Source: Gnetum montanum (taxonomy: Eukaryota; Streptophyta; Gnetopsida; Gnetales; Gnetaceae). From it: 64,000 nucleotides of DNA. Position numbers and translations under genes: made by a program. The notes beneath the pieces were generated by a model, which saw only the letters and a list, made by a program, of their open reading frames with translations, made no database searches and was not told the DNA's origin. Of the stretch, positions 11,124 to 22,735 are shown one piece after another (positions within the stretch are counted from its first letter, which is position 1; each line of letters opens with the position of its first letter). The stretch covers positions 319,614 to 383,613 of the forward strand of contig MNCI01001321.1 in the NCBI GenBank assembly GCA_015680685.1. Direction: 5' to 3'.

Positions 11124-11481
11124 CTGATTTCTTTACTATTCTAGTAGGAACCTTTGTCTATCAAAAGAGACACCAAACAAGCTGTGAAAGAGGCCCTCAT
11201 CAATGCTAATGTTGATCTTGAAACCCCGAATTATGGTGCTAAAATGACTAGTTATCTCATTAAAGGAGGCAATGATGTGCAACATCTTTGTGATAGGGAT
11301 GGAAGAGATAGGTGCCATGAATAGAACAAGGAAACCTATATGCTTGATGTTTGCTTTAACGCATCTAGGTGCCTATCCCCTTAGCCATTCCCATGATGGT
11401 ATCACCTCACCAAACTTAAAGATGAGGGTCTCCTCATTACGTTTTAAAAGTGGTATGGTGACATCAACAAAAGTGGAAGGT
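11119..11481 (-). pseudogene. Antisense gene, exon 3, first part
   Basis: It starts after the acceptor TTTGCAAG (11482). The frame reads PSTFVDVTIPLLKRNEETLI then FKFGEVIPSWEWLRG, one TAG, then MAPISSIPITKMLHIIASFN and IIRGFKINISIDEGLFHSLF. A double stop (TAG TAA) and a frameshift occur just before the retrotransposon insertion site at 11118. The 115-bp intron 2 (11482-11596; GTAAAC...GCAAG) precedes it, with phase 2 agreeing on both sides. The G-F-K-I-N-I-S...L-F-G pattern is like the VRG-V-FS...LGLP signature of plant transposon-associated proteins, but this is only a resemblance. Confidence 0.6.
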
Positions 11482-11596
11482 CTTGCAAAGTAAAAATCAA
11501 ATAGTGAGTATCAAAATAAGCAAGTTCAACAGCCAGTCAAAACAATGAGTGTTTTCATAACCATAAAACATTAGAAACTATAGCATTTATGTTTAC

Positions 11597-12380
11597 CCTT
11601 TCTTTTCTTCTTCAAGGTGGTTTAAGTGAAGGTCCCAATTGCAAAGGTTTGATCCATGTTATTAGAGTCTACCCACCAACTGTGCATCATCTTGTCACCC
11701 TTACACTTTTTGTATACAAGGTTGAACCTTGTAGGCTATGCATCAAAGTCCCCTCTTAATGGTTAATACATAATAGTTCTAATCTAGGGGCCCTTGTTAA
11801 ATTCATCTAGCATAGTTTAAGGCACTACCAAGATTTGATCATTGACATTGTGCCTGTAGGAAGTTCATAAAACCAATGAAGGTAGGAAAATTAGTAAAGC
11901 CAAAAAGCACAAAGATACTACAATAATCATGCTTAGCCATGTAGATGATACATGGTGCTAGCTGGGTTCTAGAATAATGTGTGGGCTCAATGTGCCACCA
12001 TCAAAGTGTCATTAGCATTATATTAACTATACTCTGGCATCATCCAAATCTTAGTGAGGTAATGTGGACTGATAGCAGTTATTGATTCCCTTGCTATCCT
12101 ACTAGGAAAATTGTCATAAATAAACATGAAAATCAAACTAGATGGCCAAGGTAGTAGTTTCTCCACTATGGACCCAGCCACATCTATGGACAAGTATGAC
12201 CATAGCATCATACTAAAGTTCTTCAAGATGTAGCCAAGGAATTCCCTTGGCCCATGATGGAACCATAATGAGACTTTCTCTAAAGACATATCAAGGAGAG
12301 GGGTGTTGGTCTTGGGGTAACCAATGTAGCATAGAATGCATAACAACTCCACAATGATATGGATGGGCTTCAAATAAACC
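11597..12380 (-). pseudogene. Antisense gene, exon 2
   Basis: 784 nt. It starts at the acceptor CATGTAG (12381) with GGTTTATTTG. The first 116 codons after the Met at 12373 are open and read KPIHIIVELLCILCYIGYPK and further on WFHHGPREFLGYILKNFSMM. It then continues with a stop and frameshifts through IEPTHYSRTQLAPCIIYMAK, FVLFGFTNFPTFIGFMNFLQ, and VYKKCKGDKMMHSWWVDSNN, ending at donor GTAAAC. The first 25 codons are matched in frame by copy B (35671-35746: PILIIVELVGILHYTNHPKT). I do not recognise the domain. Confidence 0.65.
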
Positions 12381-13763
12381 CTACATGAAGCAAAAGCATT
12401 ATGACCAATTGGAATTACTTAACAAATTTGGAAAAAAAAAAACATCCTAGTTAGAGGTGAAATTAGCCTTTATAAAAAGCTCTAAGGTGTTTATATAAGT
12501 TGGCTTAAGAAATTTCATAAAAGCATTATTACCATATTTTATAGCCTTTTACTTCATAATCAAAATGTTATAGCCAAAATTAAGCCTTAGTTTAAACTAT
12601 GCATAAATTTAGAAAAAGTATTAAAAGTTCAAAAAGCATATAGCCATAAGCCTTCCAAAAATAGTAAAGCTTTTGATTTTCTTACAAATTAAATTTAGAA
12701 CATAAATTTTACATGTTGAAAAGAAACGCTACACATATCAATCACTTCCATCTTTAAAAGGACAAAGTACTATAACCAAGACTTAACCTTATTCACATAG
12801 TTTAGCCAAAAATATGTTAAAATTTCATAAAAGCTTCGATTTTAGTGATTCCACCATGGAAAGAATTCTAAAATCAAAAAGTGGTAGCCATGACCTTTTA
12901 AACAAGAAATACATATCCATTTTTATGTGAAATATAGAAAAAATTAGCAAAAACCATAGCCATCATCATTAACCCCTTTTCATGTAGGGTTGGTAAAACA
13001 TTTTCCAAAAATTTGTTTTTAAGTCCAATCAAAGTGATTCTACTTCATTAAAAAGCTAAAGCCAAGACCCATCCATCCATATCCAAAAGCTAGCCAAAAC
13101 CCTTGCTATTTCCTTTGAAAAAATTTGGGAACTTACATGAGATTTTAAGAAAAAGGGCATGAAAACCTGATTACATGACCTTGGGAAAATAGCCATAACT
13201 TCATCATTATTGATCCAAATTGAATGAGACAACATCCATTGGAAATATTAAACGTAGGGTTACAAATCCATAACATCAAATCCTAGAAATATGTAGCAAA
13301 TGTTTAAGAAAATGATACACATCAGTGCTTTCATTTTTCATGTAGAAAGCTAAAACCCTAAAACCCAACTTAACATAGGTGTAAAAACATAGCAAAAATA
13401 GCCAGAATGATCAGTACCCATTAGAAGGCACATAAAAATAATGGGGTAGGATTTCATTAAAATTTAATTTTAATGAATCTATCCTAGATTTGGAAAAGAT
13501 GGCCATACCCCAAAATTTTGGGAAAGAAACATTAAAACAGCAAGCTTAATTTTAAAAATCAAATCTATTAAGGAAAAAACAATAAAACGACCATGGATCC
13601 ATGTAGAAATAACTAAAATAAGAGTTGGAATTTTGTCAAAATTTTATTTTACTCCCTCTATTAGTGTAGATCTAAGAAAAATGACAACACATGTCACAAG
13701 AAAAATGCATGAAAACATGAAAAATAGCTAGAACCAAAATCAAAAATAGGAGGAACTACCTAC
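12381..13763 (-). other. Intron 1 of the antisense gene
   Basis: A 1383-bp AT-rich stretch with donor GAG/GTAGGTAG at 13763 and acceptor TTCATGTAG/GG at 12381. Copy B carries the same intron at 34302-35670 (1369 bp), donor AAG/GTAGAC and acceptor TTTTATGTAG/GG after a pyrimidine tract. The two introns align with each other. No ORF of note lies within it. Confidence 0.65.
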
Positions 13764-13891
13764 CTCAAAGTAGAAGAAGATGAAGCTTGGAATGAAATGG
13801 GAATGGGTAGCTTGGATAGATCTCCTACTTGTTCATTTACCTTCTAAATCTTGGGATCCCAACTCCTTCCTCCACATTGTTTCAGCACCAT
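13764..13891 (-). pseudogene. Antisense gene, exon 1
   Basis: 128 nt from ATG in context ACCATGG (13891-13889) to the donor at 13763, phase 2. The peptide ends DLSKLPIPISFQASSSSTL with one stop (codon 16). Copy B has an exon of exactly 128 nt (34174-34301) whose peptide ends DFLEVPRPISIHEPPITTS with one stop (codon 5). The two align without gaps, sharing E20, D24, P29, P31, I32 and S33. Same length, start, donor and phase make this a credible coding exon. Confidence 0.65.
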
Positions 13892-14150
13892 GGTAGGCTC
13901 AATGTTGGGAGTAGTTTAAAATAAGAAAGAATAGAAGTTCTGCACTATGTGGAAGAAACATGGGAAGCTTCCACACCAAGGATAGGTTGATTGTACCAAA
14001 AAATATTTTCCAAAGCTCTCCTCAAATGTGCAGACTTACAAAATTTAACAATATCAACTACCTCTAAACCTCAACTGCTAATTCAATGCACCACAACTCC
14101 AAATGTACTTAAGTATATCGGGGGTGGGGGCTTTCTTCCACACTATGATT

Positions 14151-14151
14151 N
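14151..14151. other. Unresolved base (N), possible assembly join
   Basis: Single N followed by AACTTTAAAATC. The same words (TGATCAAACTTTAAAATC) recur about 34 bp downstream, so a short collapsed or duplicated join is possible. Confidence 0.6.
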
Positions 14152-14559
14152 AACTTTAAAATCAAAGTTTAATTAAGGCCATGATCAAACTTTAAAATCC
14201 TATGAATCCACATTGGGAATACAATGCCCTACATGGTTATATGCCTTCCACTTAATAAAAACATTAAAACATAAATATTTTTGCATTTTACTAGCCAAAA
14301 TTTATCTTTTAACCCTAGGCTCCCAAAAGGGATAAGGAATGGACAAATCTAGGTAATTTAATTTTTAACACTAGGGCAATAGTGCCCAGCTTGGAAAAAG
14401 TACGGTAACATTTATTATTACCCCCCAACATCCACCTAGCATATGTTTGAGCTCCAAAGTGGGCCTACATGACCTAGAACTCCTCCAAACTTTCCCTGTA
14501 GCCTCAGAGCCATACCAAACCTAGTTGAAACTAGTTGACACTTGGGATTTGGTGTTTCC

Positions 14560-17060
14560 ATGTTGGGGGAAGCCTCATCCATGTTGATAATCCCACCCTC
14601 AGTGTGCATAGGGGGAGATAAAAATGACCTAAAATCATTGCCTAGTAACCATCTCACAAACCCTTGTTACCACTAGACCCTACCAAAACCCTCTAGAGAT
14701 TCCAAAGACATCAAGAACACTCAAAAATGGACTAGAGCTATCATCTCCCTCTCATCCATGCTGGGGTAACCAAGCCCAATGTGGAAGAAAAAGGGAAGCT
14801 TGCATGAGGTACTTAGAAGCCTCCAAAATGGTGGATCTTGGTACTAAAAATTAACTATTAACATCGACAACCCTAAAGGATAACATGCATGTGAATTGGA
14901 TGTCAAACTAGCCTAGATCTAACTTTCTTAATTGTGGGAGACCTCTTCCACATTGATCATTCTAGCCCTAGCATGGATGGAAGGGGGAAATCCAAAACTA
15001 TGAAATTTTGCATGTAATTTGACTTCCAGAAGTAGACCAACCCTTTTAGAAGCCACCAAATTTTCAAATGTGACCTAAAATGATCAAAACTACCTTCTCT
15101 TAGTTATCCACACTGAGGCACATCCTATCCATGTTGAGAATCCCACCCTTAGCATGGATGGAGGGGGAATCTTGAAAACCCTCTCACAACCTTTAAAATG
15201 GCTAGATTTTAACCCTAGACAATGATAGACAACACCAAAAATCCTATAGACACTCATGAATAGTCAAAACTAGTAGAAATTAGCAAAAAAAAAAAGTTCC
15301 TTAGTTCCTCCACATTGAGGATCCTCTCCTCCATGCTGTCTAACATGGAAGAAAGGAGGGAACTTTGGGAGACTTAAAAATGACCTTTAGACACATTTAT
15401 CAAATAGCCTATAGCTTTATATGAACCCTAAGACTAGTTTCACACCTCCTAGAGCCCTCAAACTTGGAAAAAGTGACCAAAATGGTCAAAAGGATATGCC
15501 ATAAGTCTTTGACATTGGGCATGGAATTCCCATCATGGAAAAAATGGGGAAACCAAAAAACCACTTAACAACCCTCAAAATAACCATGTTTTGATACTAG
15601 GTAGTAGCAGTCAACACTAGTAATTTTAAAGACATACATGCATGGAGAAAAATGATTAAAAATCATAAAAAACCTTTTCCTAAAATCCTCCACATTGAGC
15701 ATGGAAACTATAGCATGGAAAAAAGGAGGGAAGCCCAAAAACCATCTAGCAAACCTTCAAACTAACCAATGTTGGTACCAAACCCTAGTTCTCAATCCTG
15801 ATAGCCCTAGAAGCATGCATGCATAGTTGATTGAGGTCAAAACTAGCCTAGGTCTGAGATGTATGATTCTTCCACACTAAGAATCTCCTCCTTCATGTTT
15901 TCCAACATGGAAACTAAGGGGGTGGGGACTCATTTGGGACCCATAAACACCTCAAAATAACATCAAATGACCTTGCATGCACTCTAGAACCTTGTCAGTA
16001 GCCATTGGAGCCCTCAAAACTTAGAAAACTAATGGAAAATAGCTAAAAAGTGGTTTTCCCAAGTCTTTCACGTTGCGTTCCCTAGACCTAGCATGGAAAA
16101 ATTGGAGGAATCCCAAAAAATACTCAGAAATGATTGAAATTACTAAATTTTTACATGAAATCCTAGCCCTTGGCCCTAGCAACTCCAAAAGTTGACATGC
16201 ATAGTCGATTGTGACCTAAATTGGTCTATAATTGAGATTCTTATTTCATCCATGCTAGAGAAGATCCTCTCCATGTTGGGAAATGTTGAAACAAAGGGGG
16301 AAAGTTTCTTTTTTACTTTTAATTACAAGATGACACTCCAGAAGGGCAAAGATCTACGATAGAGAAGCCTAGGACCTCATAGCCTTAATATTTTTCTTAT
16401 TTGACTTCATTTTGATCTCCAAAATCCATTTTTCCAATTCCTCCATGCTATAGTAACTTTCCTAGCATGGGAATAGGGGGAAAGGTCTTAGGTTCCCTTG
16501 AAAGGCCTTCAAACATGCCCAAAATTAGCCAAAATTTTGTAGAATCATACCTACAACCCTAGGGGCCTAGACACCTAGTCACTGTGCTCTAAAACCATAC
16601 TAGAATAATGGAAAAAGTGTCCCTCCATTCTCCATGCTAGGGATACTATGCTTAGCATGTAAATAAGGGGGAAGCCATTTCAACATGTTTTAACACTTCA
16701 AATCAACTCAAACTACCTCAAAATGAAACTAAAGGATGTGTAAAGTCCCAAATCTGGGTTCCAACTACTTGTTTGACCATGTTTGATTCCATTTTAGCTT
16801 GGATCTTGGTTCTTCATGCTAAACACTCTCTCTTCCAAGCTAGTAAGTGTGGAAATAAGGGTAGAAGGTTGTAAAACTTGCTTTTTGACCTTTACAAAAA
16901 TATGGAGTGCTCATCTTTGATGGATCTAGCCTTGCACTACCTTAGGAAGGCTCCAAAACCTTAATTTTGGACCTTTGAATGCTAAAAAAATTTCTTTCCT
17001 TGATTTTCACGTTGAGGGTCCCTTCTTCCGCACTAGCCAATGTGGAAAGAAAGGGGTGAC
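14560..17060. repeat. Hairpin-bearing tandem array, ~188-bp period (copy A)
   Basis: About 14 diverged units. Each carries a pyrimidine-rich arm such as CCTCCACATTGAG facing a purine arm such as CTAGCATGGAAAAAAGGGGG, an imperfect inverted repeat able to form a hairpin. The motif centres lie near 14580, 14770, 14965, 15135, 15330, 15530, 15712, 15900, 16085, 16270, 16460, 16650, 16840 and 17030, so the spacing stays at about 170-200 bp. Between hairpins the units share words such as CCCTCAAAA and ATGCATG. It lies between the antisense gene and pol. Copy B has the same array inverted at 30950-33720. No protein is encoded consistently. Confidence 0.75.
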
Positions 17061-17749
17061 TGGCATGGAAGCATCAAAACTCCTAATTTTTGGGTCCAAA
17101 TAGCCTAGAAATAACCTTGATTGATGCCCAAATTTGTTCAATAGCCTTTTAGCCCTAAACCATGGTTCACCAAGGCCTAAAGCTAGCAAACTCTCACCAT
17201 TTTAACCTATATTAGTTAAATTCCATCATATCTGGCCTACTATGCTTAATTGGGTCTTATTACATGATTTTTTAACCTATTTTTGGCCTTGTGTTGCATT
17301 GGTGACCTTGTTGACCTTCTTATGGACTTTATATAGCCTCATATCTTCTTTATTAACTTTATTATAGTCTCATTTTCCTTTTCTTAGCCTTTGATTGGTA
17401 TCAAATAGTGGGGTTTGACCTTCCCTAACCATTGTTTGGTGTCATGTGATCATGCCCTGCTATGGCCTTAAAATAACAAAACCATGACCATTATTGATCA
17501 TTTGTAACCTTATTTCTCATATTTTCCATTTATTTGACCTTTTTCTAACCTTTATTTTATCCTTTTATTTACTTGTGTTCACATTGTTGGCAACCTTATG
17601 ACCTATGCTTGTGTTAGAATGACATTGATTGACAAGATTTTATACCATTTTAGCATTATTTATTCATGTTTACCTAGGTTCCACTTAATATTCTTTTGGT
17701 TAACATTTAGGATAAAAGTATGAGTACTTGGTAGCACATTTGCATGCCT
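17061..17749. other. Spacer between hairpin array and pol
   Basis: AT-rich non-coding stretch with CTATGGCCTTAAAATAAC near 17470, a relative of the family's short repeat. It aligns with 30640-30950 inverted. No gene is visible. Confidence 0.5.
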
Positions 17750-19260
17750 TTGTATCTACATGAACTTCATGGTGATGTTGAGTAATGTATTGACCTCGAT
17801 TACCTAGATCTTAAGCTTGAGAGTCTTGTCGGCCACATAGCCTTGATAGAGAAACCTTTAGAATGGCCTGAAAACCTAGTCAAAACCCTTGACATAGAGG
17901 CAAGGTACATAAAGAAAGACTCTTTGGTTGAGGGTTTTTATCACAATACATAGTGGTAAGGAGAAAACCCTTAAACTAAGTTCCTCACTAGAACCTCAAC
18001 AAGTCAAAGACATTACCAAGGTCCTAAAAAGTAACATCAAGGCTTTTTCTTGATCATATGAAAATATTCCATGCCTAGACCCATGTTTGGTCTAGCATAA
18101 CATCATATTGTACCCTAGCATTAAATTGGTTAACCAAGAAGTGAGTAATATGAGACCTAATTTGGCCTTGGTAGTTCATGATGAAATCTCAAAGCTCTAC
18201 CAAGTTGGCTTAATGAAAACTATTGAGTATGCAAATTCGATGTCCAAAATAGTGGTATTCCTTAAGAAAAATAGGAGTATCTATATTTTCATCAATTTCT
18301 ATGACCTAAATAAAGTGACTATCAAGGATGGATTTCCTTTGCCTAGTATTGACCAACATATCAATACTACAACTAGCCATGCCCTATTTTCCTTTATGGA
18401 TGATTTCTTAAAATATAAATAGATCAAGATCAACCTAGAGCACCAACTTATAATGACCTTCATGACTCCTTGGGGTACCTTTTTCTATACCATGATGGCA
18501 TTTAGCCTTAAGAACATTGGATCAACTTATCAATGAGCCATGACCTATATCTTTAGTGATCACATGCTAGGTTTGTACAATGATTATGTATACAATATAG
18601 CCATTAAATCCAAAGTGGCCAATGACCATGCTAGTGACCTAAACCTTTTGCTTAAATGATGCCTCAAGTACAAGCTTAGGCTCAACCCTAAGAAGTGTGT
18701 CTTCAGTGTCAAGATTGGTAAGATGCTTGGCTTTGTAGATTATAATGCATGGATATCTGTTAACCTTGATAAGATTAAGGTCATATCCAAGTTAGCAACA
18801 ACTACTGATCTTAAGGAGCTTCAGTGATTACAAGGAAAATTTTAGTTTATTCATAAGTTTATTATTAGGCTTACAAATAAGTTATAGCCCATGCAACACT
18901 TTCTTAAGAAAGGAGTTCACTATAAGTGGATAGCTTAATGCCAAGAGGCCTTTGAAAACCTTAAGCAAGAGTTGGCATAAGTACCTACAATCTATCCTCC
19001 ATGAGAGGGTAAACTATTTTACATCTACCTTGCCATATCTAACACATCCATTGCCTCTCTACTTTGTTAGAAATGTGATGATGGAGTAGATATTCCTGTA
19101 TACTATCTTAGCCATGCATTAGTTGCACATGAGACCTAATACACTAAGATGTAGAAGTATTATCTAGCATGAGTCTTCTCATTGAAGAAGTGGAGATACT
19201 ACCTTTTTAGAAGTTAAATCAACATCATTTAGAAATAAAATGTCATCAAAGCCACAACAA
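17750..19260 (+). pseudogene. RT and RNase H of the Tat-like giant element (copy A)
   Basis: Pre-RT linker (VGHIALIEKPLEWPENLVKT around 17830) matches copy B. RT blocks visible on the plus strand: LALVVHDEISKLYQVGLMKT, INFYDLNKVTIKDGFPLPSI, FSFMDDF, MTPWGTFFYTMMAFSLKNIG. The active-site block that should read YVDD is YVYNIAIKSK at about 18590, so it is lost. LNPKKCVFSVKIGKMLGFVD (about 18680) is the typical block after the active site in Tat-type elements. RNase H follows (IPVYYLSHALVAHET, about 19090). More than ten stops make it a pseudogene. Confidence 0.75.
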
Positions 19261-19439
19261 CCAACATCTAGAAAAGTATATGTATAGCCCAATGGAAAGC
19301 CATAACTATAGAGTTTGACCTTCATTATGTCTCTCAATCCTCAACAAAAGGTCAAGATATAGTCGTAAAACTCACAGTATCACTACTTGATGAAAAAGAA
19401 CCCATAGAGCCTAAGTTCCCTGATGAACATGTTAACACT

Positions 19440-20070
19440 ATTAGCCAAGTGCCCCAGAGCTATGAGGTAGTCATGCACTTTGATGGAGCTTCAACTGCCC
19501 ATGGAGCTAGTGCCATTTCCATCATAACATTTCCATCTAGTGAAATCCAATCCTTTGACTATCCCTTTAAGTTTTCATGTACCAACAACATAATGGAGTA
19601 CGAGGGCTTGATCAGAGGGATGATCTTAGGTCATGACTAAGGAATCATACCCTTAATGATCAAAGGCAAATCACAACTTATGGTTAACCAAGTAATGAAA
19701 GTCTATGCATGTAAAGCCAAACATTTACAACCTTATTGTAACTTAGGGAAGTAATTGCTACACCAATTTATAGACATCAATATCCAACATATAACCCCTA
19801 AATGAGAACATGATAGCTGATGCCATTGCAACTTTAGCCCTTAGTGTGATGCTAGATATGTTTAGTAAGTTGCCTACCTTAACCATGGACCATACTATTC
19901 CCATGACACAGAACACTGAAGAAACCTTTGTGGGCATTGTTCATACTCCTCCTACTAGGAAATTATATGATGATATCAAATTTTATCTTATGCATGTTGA
20001 ATCCTCACAAGGCCTAACTACTACTCAAAAGGATGCTATATGTAAGCAATTAAAGCAGTAAGTCATCATA
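19440..20070 (+). pseudogene. Archaeal-type RNase H (aRNH) domain of the Tat-like element
   Basis: The plus strand reads YEVVMHFDGASTAHGASAIS and FSCTNNIMEYEGLIRGMILG, the D-G-A-S and N-N-x-x-E-Y motifs of the second RNase H domain found in plant Tat-lineage elements. Copy B has the same domain (29570-29953, minus). The presence of this domain between RNase H and integrase is the main reason for placing the element in Tat. Downstream, LTMDHTIPMTQNTEET leads into a linker before integrase. Confidence 0.75.
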
Positions 20071-20079
20071 GGTGATAAC

Positions 20080-21171
20080 ACATTATGTCAACGATCCTAT
20101 GACGGCATACTCCTAAAGTGCTTAGGTAAAAGTGAAGCTAGAATAGTCTTAGAGGATGTTTAAGAGGGCATTTATAGAGGATATAAAGGACCTAAAGCCA
20201 TGGCTACTAAGATTAGATAGTTAAGCTATTCTTGGCCCCACATGGAAAATGACTACCTGCAAAAGGTTAAGCGATGTGACACATGTTAGCAATATAGCGA
20301 TCTCATACATGTATCACCAACGAAGTTGTATATCACTTAGATAACATGGTCATTTCAATGATGGGGGTTGGATATCATTAGATATATAATGGATAATTCT
20401 TCCATAGGGCATAGCTTCATCATTATCAAAACTTAATACTTTACAAAGTGGGTTGAAGCTATTCTCCTAAGAAAGACTACATCTAAACAAGTTTGGAAAT
20501 TCATCTTGGATAACATTGTATCCTATTTTGGCATATCCATGACCATAGTTATAGATAATGGACTGTAATTTAGTAGGGATGAAATGAAAGATTTCTATCA
20601 CAACCTAGGCATTAAACATTTTTTCTCATTACCTATTACCCTCAAGCCACTGGATAAGTAGACGCACTCAAGAAGATGCTTAACAACAACAATGCAAATG
20701 GCATGGCAACTTGTCCATGTGCTATGGGCCGATTGAAAAACCTATCACATGGCCACTGGTGTAATGCCTTATAGCTTGGTTTATGATTTTGAAAATGTTT
20801 TACCTCTTGAATTGTAGGTGTTGTCACTCCGAGTAGCCTTGATCAACTTCACCAATGATGAGTAGAACAAGGAGTTGCAAACAACTATAGACTCAGTGGA
20901 GGAGCAACGTATGCAAGAACTTGCTCACATTGAATACTATAAATAGAGGCAAAAGTGGTAGCATCACCATACCTTAACCATGCATAAGATCATGGAAGGT
21001 GACCTAGTCCTCAAAGCTGTTTGCAACCATGCAAACAAATGCTCAGTCAACTAGGAAGGGCCCTTATCACTAAAGCCTATGAAAATGGTGTATTCATAAT
21101 AGTTGGAATGGATGTGAATGATCTTGCTAATCCATTCAATCATTCCTATCTAGAGCCATACCACATGTAGT
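20080..21171 (+). pseudogene. Integrase of the Tat-like giant element (copy A)
   Basis: A zinc-binding relic (VKRCDTC around 20265) precedes the core, which reads WGLDII (first Asp, about 20370), YFTKWVEAILLRKTTSKQVW and MTIVIDNG (second Asp, about 20540). The Glu region is decayed. It ends YLEPYHM and TAG at 21169-21171. After it come short repeats of the type CATGGCCTTAAACTAG and then the LTR. Several stops are present. Confidence 0.7.
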
Positions 21172-21392
21172 AAACAATTTTCAACAAGTGAGCCTACTTT
21201 CAATAGCTTGTCATGGCCTTAAATTGGTACCATGGCTTATCATGGCCTTAAACTAGTAACTTTGGTGACCTAGATAGCTTGATTTTATCATCTCATATGG
21301 CCTATATGCATTGTAGCATTATAATGTGTAGTGTTGTTTTATAGTCTTTGTTGGTGCCTCTTGGGTCAATCCTCTAGACAACAATAAAGAGG

Positions 21393-22735
21393 GTCCATTG
21401 AAACACTACAAAAATTTTCACGTTATAGTCAATTTTCATGATGTAGCTTTCACTCCATGAAACCCAAGGCAAAACCTCATTGTAAATGTGAAGATTATAA
21501 TCCATAGTGGGCAATTTCACATACTTTATATTTTTGGGGCTGAAAATTGCCTCATAAGTGGTCAAATCCTTATTTTCGAAGTGAAAAAAGTTACCTAGTA
21601 TCTATATTTTGGCTTGGGAGGTCAAAAATGCCCTTTGGAATGCCAAAAATGGTAATTTGATAGGTTTTATCAGGGGTATACATTTTTATACGTTGGAAAC
21701 ACTTGTAGGAGGGTAGATCACACCCATCCCTAGTGTGGAGGAATAGGGGGATTTCCATCAACTTGGAAACCTTTTTTCCAACATGGAAACTACATGGTCC
21801 CAACCACTACAATGTTGACCAACCACTTCAACAAGGATGGTGGAAGGCTTAGCATGGAAGATTCATCTCTAGTGTAGATGGTGTGCCCCCATTACTATTT
21901 ATAGTAAATGGAATGGCCATGGGGAAGGCACTTACTATATATAGTAACCCCCAAAATTTGGGCATCCATCACACCTTTATGAAATAGAAATTTGTAGCAA
22001 AATTATAGCCATTATGTAGCCAAATCACATCCAAATTATTGTCATTTCATAGCCCCATTCATGACCTACAACCTATAGAAACTAACCTTTAACACCATTT
22101 ATGGGTTAAGCAATTTTCTTTCAAGATTCCACAATTTTTTCATAGTTCCACACTTGGACATTCCTAAGCACTCAAGAGCTCTTGGATTCTCCCATGTTTG
22201 TAGTCTCTTGAATCCTAGCGTGAAGCATTATAGCCTTGAGACTTGTGAAATTTTGGTGTCAAGGATGCATTTTAAGATCTCCCAACCCCCAACTTGGAGC
22301 AATCTAGCAGTCAAATTTCTCACTTTTCTCAAACCCTAGTAATAACTAAGTTGTAGATTTGAGGTAGCAACACAAGAGGTTCGATAGCATTAGGAGTGGT
22401 AGGACATCTAGATCATGGAGTTGACTACATCAACTTCAACTGACCCTAAACCCCCATCCAAATTAACTTCCCTACTATCCATTCAGGCACCATTTGCACA
22501 AATTTCTCTAATTTATTCTTTATTCTTTCTCAATAAAGATTTAAGTTTTGGGTTTTGTATGTAAAATATATATTTTTATTTTCTATGCATTTTTTATATC
22601 TGTTATCGATTTTAGCATTCCATTTTATTACACTATTTTGTAAACCCCCTAGTCCTTGGTTGATCTAATGGATTAGCTAGGGCACCTTGAATCCCATTTG
22701 TATTTTTGCAAAGGCCCTAGGGATCTGAGGTTGAG
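21393..22735 (+). repeat. LTR of the Tat-like giant element (copy A)
   Basis: Limits are approximate. From about 21180 to 22735 the sequence aligns, inverted, with 26228-28070 of copy B. It follows integrase (3' LTR position) and is also followed by gag on the same strand (5' LTR position). A purine-rich AATAAAGAGGG at 21384-21394 may be the polypurine tract. Hairpin-array-like words (GTGTGGAGGAATAGGGGG, about 21740) occur inside it. A poly(A)-like AATAAAG lies at about 22531. I could not identify certain TG/CA ends or a primer site. Confidence 0.55.

Larger units (their letters stand above)
1072..13891 (-). pseudogene. Seven-exon antisense gene of the giant element (overall model, interrupted by a nested retrotransposon)
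   Basis: Model on the minus strand: exon 1 13891-13764, exon 2 12380-11597, exon 3 11481-11119 continuing at 3367-2687 after the nested element, exon 4 2592-2424, exon 5 2338-2198, exon 6 2083-1259, exon 7 1164-1072. All six introns begin with GT and end with AG. Splice phases agree, so one reading frame can be followed through nearly all joins with only scattered stops (mostly TAG) and a few frameshifts. Introns 2-6 are about 94-115 bp (intron 4 a little shorter) and intron 1 is 1383 bp. The product would be roughly 900-1000 residues: a folded N-terminal half, a charged helical middle with coiled-coil character and a Pro/Gln-rich tail. I do not recognise the family. A GFKINIS-type segment near the end of the exon 3 first part recalls the 'putative plant transposon protein' class, weakly. 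Parts of the gene recur in copies B and 3. Confidence 0.7.

Noticed and set aside
11119-12380. Host gene with introns inserted by retroelements
   Set aside because: The same exons sit next to gag-pro in copies A and 3 and next to the array and pol in copies A and B, so the gene travels with the element. It is not fully excluded that it began as a host gene.
14560-17060. CRISPR-like array
   Set aside because: Spacing is ~188 bp, repeats are diverged and part of a plant retrotransposon; no identical short repeats with unique spacers.
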